Assembly (NCBI GenBank): GCA_027924645.1
Contig: BSBN01001751.1
Span: 1-64,000 of the forward strand
DNA: 64,000 nt
DNA from: Cunninghamia lanceolata
Taxonomy: Eukaryota > Streptophyta > Pinopsida > Cupressales > Cupressaceae
Direction of reading: 5' to 3'
The first letter of the stretch is position 1; every line of letters begins with the position of its first letter. Below, piece by piece: positions 56,968-64,000 of the stretch. The notes beneath the pieces were generated by a model. That model saw only the letters and a program-made list of their open reading frames with translations. It was not told where the DNA came from and ran no database searches. The translations under genes were made by a program, and so were the position numbers.

Positions 56968-57489
56968 CTAGTAAAAGCCCCTGCCCCAGCCACAGTTGCC
57001 TCCACAGGTTGCTACACCACAGCTGGTGCAACTTCCTAGAAGGATGATGCCACAGTTGCCTCCACAGGTTGCTACACCACAGCTGGTGCAACCTGCTGGA
57101 CGGAAGTTGCAACCACCTCCACAGGTTGCTACACCACAGCTGGTGCAACCTGCTGGACGGAAGTTGCAACCACCTCCACAGGTTGCTACACCACAGCTGG
57201 TGCAACCTGCTGGACGGAAGTTGCAACCACCTCCACAGGTTGCTACACCACAGCTGGTGCAACCTGCTGGATGGAAGTTGCAACCACCTCCACAGGTTGC
57301 TACACCACAGCTGGTGCAACCTGCTGGATGGAAGTTGCAACCACCTCCACAGGTTGCTAAACCACAGCTGGTGCACCCTGCTGGATGGAAGTTGCAACCA
57401 CCTCCACAAGTTGCTACACCACAGTTGCAACGGGTTGCTGGATGCACGTGGTGCACGTGTTGCCCTGGAGTGAAGTTGCTAGACGACAT
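56968..57489 (-). CDS. Cysteine-rich repeat protein (eight 19-residue units), metal-binding-like
   Basis: Minus strand. The first ATG is at 57,489 (MSSSNFTPGQHVHHVHPATR), giving 173 residues. Eight consecutive units of the type CTSCGVATCGGGCNFRPAG follow, each with four cysteines (C-x2-C-x4-C-x3-C), so about 32 of 173 residues are Cys. The last two units differ (CGGNCG) and the end is GWGRGFY. The DNA period is 57 bases, a multiple of three, which keeps other frames open too; the minus frame is preferred because of its regular Cys pattern, ATG and flanks. The open frame extends upstream to 57,585 without an ATG, and a TTGTTTGTGCAG acceptor at 57,550 suggests a possible upstream exon. The Cys spacing and a His cluster (HVHHVH) suggest metal binding as in metallothioneins, but it matches no plant metallothionein type I know; a structural Cys-rich protein is the alternative. 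Function is unproven. Confidence 0.55.
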   Translation of the reverse strand: MSSSNFTPGQHVHHVHPATRCNCGVATCGGGCNFHPAGCTSCGLATCGGGCNFHPAGCTSCGVATCGGGCNFHPAGCTSCGVATCGGGCNFRPAGCTSCGVATCGGGCNFRPAGCTSCGVATCGGGCNFRPAGCTSCGVATCGGNCGIILLGSCTSCGVATCGGNCGWGRGFY

Positions 57490-59384
57490 GTCGCCTCCTG
57501 GACGGAAGTTGCCTCCACAGTTGCCTCGGAAACCCCTTTGTACAGATTCCTGCACAAACAAGGTACACAAAGGCACAAAGGTCGATCAAAAGTGATGGAA
57601 AAGTTGTTAAATTGTATATCATTTGGCCAATATGAATCTTACTTTCAGCAGAAGGATAATCAACAGATAAAAATAAAAATAAGATTACAAAGAAAATCTT
57701 CCAATCGACCGATCAAATCCATATAATGGCTAAATACATGCAGTTCGGTTGGGGGCAGCGCTCAGCGCTTTGTAACAGGCCAATCACGGATCTACAGGCA
57801 TACGCTGGGTTTTACACCGATTATCTTATCAGAGGAGGTTTCTGAATAGATAAAAGCCAAAGATTGACTTCTCTGCCGGAGTCAACGGCACTAACAGGCC
57901 AATCTGGGGACCAAGGTTGAGGGCAAACTTACAAGGGCGATCATAAGGAAAGAAAGAAGTCATTTAAACTACAGATCGCGTGGCTAAGTGAATCTGCCTA
58001 TAAAAACAGCGAACGATATTTAATAAAACCCAGAAATCGGCATACAATGCAGCGAATGGCATTCGAATGGTCAGAGGTCGTTTTAATAAAAGATACCAAG
58101 AATGTTTAAAGTTCCCCATCTAAACGGCGTTCCACAAACTGAAACGGTTTTCTCTAGCAGACAAAACACCATAACAAACTTAAAACGGCTTTCGCCACAG
58201 CAACGGTAACACCAACATAAAAGCTAAGATCGGTTCCTGGAAGGTAAGGATCGGCATCCCAATTACAGCGAAAGGTAAAAGCAAATAACAGGGTCGGCAT
58301 ACCATTCACTACAATTGGTTTTCAAGGAGAAACAGTTGGAGGTGGTTTTAAAAGATACAAAAACATCATGAGGAAGAATAATCCTACCTGGTTCTGCCAG
58401 CTAAATTATCCTCTTGGCCTTTACTGTAACCCTCTCTTCCTTCCAGCGTCCTCTGGTTTCCTGCCCTGTTGTTTTCTCCTCAACTTCTTGCTTTATTACC
58501 CCCTTAACCTAATTTCTCATCCGTCTTTTAACTCATGTGAAGTTCCCCCTTTTTCTGCCTAATGCATGCCATTTAAACCTTTTTAGAAGTTTTCCAGGCT
58601 TTGTAATTAAAAATCACTTTTTTTGGCGTGGCCAACTACTCCTTGGCATTTCTGTATTTTAATACTCGTCTTACGTAAGGCCATACGTGAGCAGCAGAGA
58701 CCCCCTCCTGCACGTTATTTGACTTGGCTTAATCTATATTTGAGTTATTTAATGTATTTTCAGACAATTAAAGTTATAGCACAGCGTGTTGTGATATTGA
58801 ATTGATTTTTACTTAACATATTTCAATTACCTATATACTCTGTTTTTATGCCCTGTTTTGCTGTTTACTGCCCTCTTCTGTTTTATTGCCCTGCTGCTCT
58901 GTTTTGGGCCTCTTTTACAGAAGCCTTCCATGCTGTTGACAGAATGCCTTCATCAACCCCACCATTCCTTTGTTATCCTGTACAGGTCACATGGAGACTG
59001 TGTTGCAGTATATCTGTTCAGTCTATGTTTACTGTTTCAAATATAAGGCTAAAAGTAAACAGCTGACATCAAATGTTTTTATGTGAATCTTCTTCCCAAC
59101 TAAACAGCTACTGTATCGGTTGTTTAAGCTCTTCCCAAAAATATGTATTATTCCTGACGTATCTCCCAAAGAAATTCTCAAGACACACACCAATAGGAAT
59201 TGACTTGTTTTTCTGCAGTGGGGTCTACTGTTCTAGCTGGACCGATTTTTTTTATACCACCTACCTACCCTGATCAAGAGAGATTTCTTTGTCCACATCT
59301 CTAATCTTATTCACATTGACAATTTTATTCCACTCACATAACATTGTTTTATTTCAAATTTATAAAAAAAATTACTCAACTGTA
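57490..59384. other. Possible 5' region of the cysteine-rich gene, then spacer
   Basis: On the minus strand 57,550-58,400 could hold a 5' exon, intron and promoter for the cysteine-rich frame; an AT-rich TATA-like site lies near 58,020. No exon can be fixed by sequence alone. 58,400-59,384 shows no gene. Confidence 0.35.
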
Positions 59385-59612
59385 ATTTCAAAATTAATGA
59401 GAAAGGCAAGATTAATTGTATCTCCACAAATGTTTTGTCGAGATGATAAAATTTTAAAACTAATGAGAAAGTTCAGATTCATGTATATCTGACAAATGTT
59501 TTGTCAAGATGCTAAAATATATAAAACTAATGAGAAAGGTCAGATTCATGTATGTGGACAAATATCTTGTCAAAATAATAAAATTTCAAAACTAATGAGA
59601 AAGGTCATATAA
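59385..59612. repeat. Minisatellite, about four copies of 66 bases
   Basis: The word AAAACTAATGAGAAAGGTCA recurs at about 59,390, 59,457, 59,523 and 59,588. Between copies the order is ATTCATGTAT, GACAAATGTTTTGTCAAGAT, then ATAAAATTT. Confidence 0.85.
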
Positions 59613-59729
59613 AAATGACAATAATAAATATATTATCAAGTTTCATTAAGGGGCTTTGAGAGCTCAACCCCTTTTTTAAGACAAGACTTTGGTTAGGTGG
59701 ATCCCTCCTCTTTCGAGGTTCTATAAACT

Positions 59730-60115
59730 AAAATTTGATGTGGTCTTTAAGAGTACCCTGAGGTTGTTAGGTGTTGGATGGCTCATTTGCGATTGTAGGA
59801 ATCTTTGATTGCATGGCAACTTCAAAAAAAATAAAAAATGAAACAAATAGTGAGTCTAGAGTTCAAGCACTAGCCTTAGGCATCTCTACAACAATCCGGA
59901 GTGGAATCTCTTCTTTGATCATCAAGGGAGACTTGATGGTCATCATAAATTCCATCAAAAAATGTGCACTGCAAATCTATAAATTGGAGAATATTTTAAG
60001 GGTGGTTTAGAATCTTGTAGACTTGTTGACATATTTTTAATATATGCATTGTTTTAGGATGGCCAATTCAATTGTTGACCACCTTGCCAATCATGGCATC
60101 AACCACCCTAAAGAA
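59730..60115 (+). pseudogene. RNase H-like domain fragment (RVT_3 type)
   Basis: Plus-strand frame with LLGVGWLICDCRNL, then after a frame break ESRVQALALGISTTIRSGIS, SLIIKGDLMVIINSIKK, and near the end MANSIVDHLANHGI. The order (Glu in an AL-L-GI helix, KGDL strand, H/N-SVADHLA end) is that of plant RNase H-like domains found in non-LTR elements and in stand-alone host genes. The N-terminal strand with the first catalytic Asp is not clearly present, and stops occur at 60,008 and beyond. Probably the 3' end of a decayed LINE-type element; no RT is seen before it. Confidence 0.6.
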
Positions 60116-61180
60116 TAAATTATTTCCAATAATATGGATATGTGGGAAGGATTGACCACCAAATGGGATAGGATGGCATTGACTTAACATCTCTTTCCCT
60201 CCCATTGATGTTTTGAGATCTTCCCCTATATTGCATGTTAGGTTTATGATTCAAAATGTTAATTTATAGTTACTTAATAATGTGAGTTTAATAATTTATG
60301 GTTTATGTTGGTTGGTTAATAGTTGGTTCCTATGGAAAAAGTGGTTGTAAAAGTTAAAAGAGTGAGAGTCTTTATAAAGGTCATTGAATAATGTAATCAG
60401 AGCATTAGGTGGCCATGGAAGGTGGATGAAAATACTTTTTTTTTTTTTAATTTTGACTACAAGTCGTGAATGAGGAGGATTTTAACTCTATCAAACAAAT
60501 GTATCAATAGCAAATAGGATGGCAGATTAAGGTTTCATTTTCAATTGTTGATTGTGTATAGTGGGTGGCAAAGAAGGAGTGTTTGTTGCAAATAGAAAAG
60601 AGCATACGAAACAAGTGCTAACAATTTGTATGAGCAGCAACACAATCTTTGAAAAAGCCATTGGTGTAGTGTGATGAAGGCAATTACACTTAAAAAATCA
60701 TTTGTCACAAACTTAAGAATGTATGATTTTTAGTAAGTCACGAGAATGAGGATAAATATCATTCTTCTTCAATTGGTGCATAGAATGATGTTGACACTAT
60801 AGTAGAATTTCTTCATTGGTAGCAATGCCTATTTGAAGTTGCCAAAAGCAATGAAAGACTAGTAGAAGGGGTGTTTATTCATGTAAAATGCAGTGAGTCA
60901 TGGCAAAAGATTCAATTATATGGGTGGTGTGGTTTAGTTTGAATCCTATTTTATTGTTTGTCTTGTTCATAATTTTTTTTAATGGTTGCAGTATGGATGG
61001 TTAGTAGTTGATACATTTGAAAGACTTATTTGAAGTTTTTTATTATGGAAAATAGGACAAGTTTAGAGTAGCCAATATGTTTTTTGCAAAATGAGTATGG
61101 AGTCATAAGGATATTCTTGAAGTAACAAGCATTGTTATATTCAGTGATAAGGATGCTTAGACAAAAATCTTTGTTGCTCC
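60116..61180. other. AT-rich spacer, no gene
   Basis: No recognisable coding sequence. A T-run lies at 60,437-60,449. Confidence 0.5.
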
Positions 61181-61189
61181 TTGTGGTTT

Positions 61190-62102
61190 ATTTTCCTTGT
61201 GTCAATATGCCTAAAATTACTAGTCTCATCTTAGAAATAGGGAAACTTACACCTAAAAATTACAAAGTTTGGAGTATAATATGGAAAATATATTTATATT
61301 CAGTGATCTTTGGGATTTGGTTAAGAATCAACCTAAACCCCCTATTGATGTTGCTAAATTGTCTAAGTTTTAAAAGTGAGACAAGAAAGCTTTAGCATTG
61401 TTAAAATCTTCTTGTTCTTTACAAGTTATCATCCAAATGAAGGCTATTAAATCTAAAGCTTGGAAATCTTGGAAGATTCTTAAGGATTTATATGATAAAC
61501 AACCTGCATATAACAAAATTGATCTACTAATGCAATTGTTAAACACTAAACTCAGTGATGATGAAGATGTTATAGAATACTTATCCAGGGTGAAAAATGT
61601 AAACCAAGAATATAGTACTATAGGTGGTAAAATTGATGACGATATGTTGATCTCTATTATTTTGAATGGACTTACTTCCCACCACACAAACTTTTTACAA
61701 ATGTTACAACTCAGTGACAAACTTAATAGGGCAACACTTGATTCAATTTGTGAATTGCTAACTCAACATGAATGCTAAATTGTAAAGAAGAAAATGTTTC
61801 TACATTTGAAGGAGCTTATGTTGCCACTTCGAAATAGAAGAAAAAAGTCTTAGATTATCAAAACATAAGAAGTTTTCTTGCAATAGTTATTGGGATGATT
61901 CTACAAATTCTTCTTCTAGTACCAATAATAATGTGTCCCAAAGTAAAAGATATGTGAAATGTTTTTTTATGTAAAAAGTTTGATCATTATGCGTATGATT
62001 ATACTTTAAATAAGAAATCGAAGAAAAAATCATATGTTCATTGTGTTGCTTCTTCTTCAGAAGAGGAATCTTTCTTTGTTGAAAATTCTTATATAGGAAT
62101 CT
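61190..62102 (+). pseudogene. Ty1/copia gag fragment (UBN2-type)
   Basis: Fragments in shifting frames. 61,210-61,395 contains KLTPKNYKVWSIIWKIYLYS, a copia gag N-terminus. 61,398-61,778 is open for 126 codons with AWKSWKILKDLYDKQ, LLNTKLSDDEDVIEYLSRVK and ILNGLTSHHTNFLQ, the UBN2/gag core. A remnant of a zinc knuckle (KCFF, then KKFDHYAYD) is near 61,950-62,000, followed by a Ser/Glu-rich linker. No protease or integrase follows. Distinct in sequence from the intact copia element, so it is another family. Confidence 0.75.
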
Positions 62103-64000
62103 AAAATCTAATGGGATCATAATGGAGGTTGGAGGACCCATTAGGAGGCCAGAGAACCATTTCCTTCTTGGTTTAGCTAATCACTTGGAGAATGGGGAAA
62201 ATGCTTGAATAACATTTATGGTAGGAGTAGATGGTTTATAATGCAATTATGACCAGGGGGTTTGAACAAACTACCCAGCTATGCAGCCCACACCACAACA
62301 GAAGCACAAAATCATAAAGCAAAGAATAACAATCTAAACTTTATTCATTCTTTTCATACTATCAACAAAATAAAATTACATCAGGAGTACAAATTGCATT
62401 CCTCATCCATCATTCCCTTTTCTTCTTACATGCAATTTTCTCTTTTTTAGCCTGACATCACTCTTCCACTGATGCTTATTTCTTCAATCCTCCACCAACT
62501 CTCTAGAAATCATTTCTTGCCTCTCCTCTGACACATATCCCCCTTAGTTCCACTTCAAAATTGCCTAGCCTTCTCCTTGGACATCCATGAACCCCTTCTA
62601 AATTACTGTGAATTCCTTTTATACTTCCTCAAGTGGAAGTTGAATGGTTGTGCAAATTTTAGTTATGGAAACTGAACAATTTAGATGTTAATAATTCAGT
62701 TATGGAACTGAATAGTCAGGCACCTCCAACAACTAGTTGACATTTCAATAATCATGATACTATAAAATCTTATATTATCAAATCAACCACCCTTTAAAAG
62801 AATCCCACGTCAACAAAGCATTGATTTCCATTAGCGGTGTAAGATTTTGACAAACCTTCCACCGACAACTGTACCAGTTCGCTAGATAACAGTAGTGCCA
62901 AACCACCACTTAACACATATATCATCTTTATTTAAATATTTATTTTAGCATTTTCTATGAACCTAGGAATCCCTTTTCAATGACAATGCCTAGGATTTCA
63001 TGAACCATGTATTAAAAGCTTCTTCTTCGTCAGCAATATCACCTGTCAACAAACTAAACTATCACCAAACTAAGGCATTCACGGACCTAAGCCTTGGCTG
63101 ACAAATGAAAGAAAACAAACACTTTTCAATGATCAACTCTGTCGGCGAACATGGTAATCAGTGAACCAACCAATCGACAAACCATTTCATCGGCAAACTA
63201 GTCAATCAGTGAACTAAGGAATCGGTGAAATTTGCCATTGACTAAGGAATTGGCAAACGGACCTATCGGAAAACTAAAGAGTCACGAACTTGTGTTTCGA
63301 CCAACACTAAAAGAATGCTTTTCAGTGGGAGATAAAGTTTTCAAACTTCCAAAATTACCAAAAACAAAAAAGGAATTACACCAGGATGTTGGCAGAAAAA
63401 GTTATCAGCAAACTAGGAAGTTTGCTAACCTTGGAATTGGCCGATATATGCTAACTTCACCATTTGTTAACCAAATTGCACAAAATTTGAACTAGTGAAA
63501 CCCAAGCTCTTCTTCATAATGAAACCCTTACTTGACCAATGTTCACCTGAAAAATTCTCCTGAAGCAAAAGACTAAAACCAAAACTAAATAAATCAAGCG
63601 CAACAAAAGGGTTAGTGCAAGAAGTTAGGTCCACTTTTTAGCTAAAAAGTGGAAGTGTTTTCCCTGATTTTCAGAGTTTGTCACATTTGACCTAAACATT
63701 TGAGGCACTTAAAGATTGAATCTTAAAAAAAATTAGTAATATGAAATGTAGTATTCAGAGTCTAGTTTCTAAATATGTAATTTATTTTAATACCTAGATG
63801 ATACAAATTGATTTTCTATAGGCATTTCTAAAAACCATTGTTTAAAAAATCACTTTTTTAAAACATACCATGCATGTGTACAGCCAACATGATTTGACCT
63901 AAATAAAAGTATTTTTACAAATCCTTTTGGGGAAAGATGTGTAGTATAGTGAAGTTTGATGAGGATATTTTTTTATAGTTTTTTTCTGAATTTTTTTTTT
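62103..64000. other. Spacer without recognised genes
   Basis: No domain recognised on either strand. The 87-codon stretch at 63,232-63,495 starts inside the low-complexity repeat at 63,130-63,290 and shows no known domain. The end of the window is AT-rich. Confidence 0.45.
63130..63290. repeat. Degenerate short tandem repeat around ATCGGCGAACTA
   Basis: Variants of ATCGGCAAACTAGTCAATCA / GTGAACTAAGGAATCGG recur about every 20-25 bases (for example 63,138, 63,173, 63,189, 63,208, 63,246). A weaker stretch may start near 63,040. Confidence 0.6.

Noticed and set aside
56996..57595. Plus-strand open frames over the 57-base repeats (Pro/Gln-rich or Leu/His/Asn-rich products)
   Set aside because: They are open only because the period is a multiple of three. 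They lack a convincing start and flanks, while the minus frame has a regular Cys pattern and ATG.
1..64000. CRISPR arrays, operons, tRNA or rRNA genes
   Set aside because: None seen. The content is plant nuclear DNA, and the tandem arrays present have no spacers. TGGTATCAGAGC sites are primer-binding sites, not tRNA genes.

Overview
The window looks like repeat-dense nuclear DNA of a seed plant with a very large genome, most likely a gymnosperm. This rests on plant-type LTR retrotransposons with tRNA-Met primer sites, an endogenous caulimovirid copy, plant gene remnants with introns (cyclase-associated protein, EXORDIUM-like, U2AF35-like, VAL-type zinc finger, PPR) and long AT-rich spacers. 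Gymnosperm is an inference; no single sequence here proves it. Most of the window is mobile-element DNA and very little is intact host gene.

Layout. 0-0.8 kb: end of a decayed Ty3/gypsy gag (minus). 2.1-5.5 kb: long decayed unknown reading region (minus). 7.2-16.5 kb: 3' end of a Ty1/copia element whose 3' LTR appears to be split by a nearly genome-length, circularly permuted caulimovirid insertion (about 8.47-15.36 kb; order coat protein, protease, RT, RNase H, promoter/poly(A)/primer site, movement protein). 16.5-20.9 kb: gene debris, including a U2AF35-like exon and an EXORDIUM-like pseudogene. 20,920-33,745: a structurally complete LTR element with a perfect 5-bp target duplication (GTATT), LTRs of about 5.58 kb and an internal region of only 1.67 kb encoding gag alone. 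Each LTR carries the same VAL-type PHD-like zinc finger plus a PPR reading frame, which look like captured host exons. 35,634-42,001: a decayed chromovirus (gypsy with chromodomain) flanked by AAGTC. 43,458-50,546 (minus): a young, apparently intact Ty1/copia element with one 1384-codon polyprotein frame, flanked by TAAAC. 52.2-53.5 kb: the last exons of a CAP (cyclase-associated protein) gene. 56.5-57.5 kb: a cysteine-rich protein of eight 19-residue units (minus) with a separate ~120-bp tandem array just beyond its stop. 59.4-62.1 kb: minisatellite, RNase H fragment, copia gag fragment. The rest is AT-rich sequence without recognisable genes.

How it fits together. Removing the three TSD-flanked elements joins 16.5-20.9, 33.75-35.63, 42.0-43.45 and 50.55 kb onward into one older locus. 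The LTR pairs give a relative age order: copia (about 7 substitutions per 1.29 kb by eye) is youngest, then the giant-LTR element (about 1.2 percent over its PPR part), then the chromovirus (clearly more diverged). The strongest candidate for something undescribed is the giant-LTR, gag-only element carrying host-derived zinc-finger and PPR sequence inside both LTRs. The second is the cysteine-rich repeat protein.
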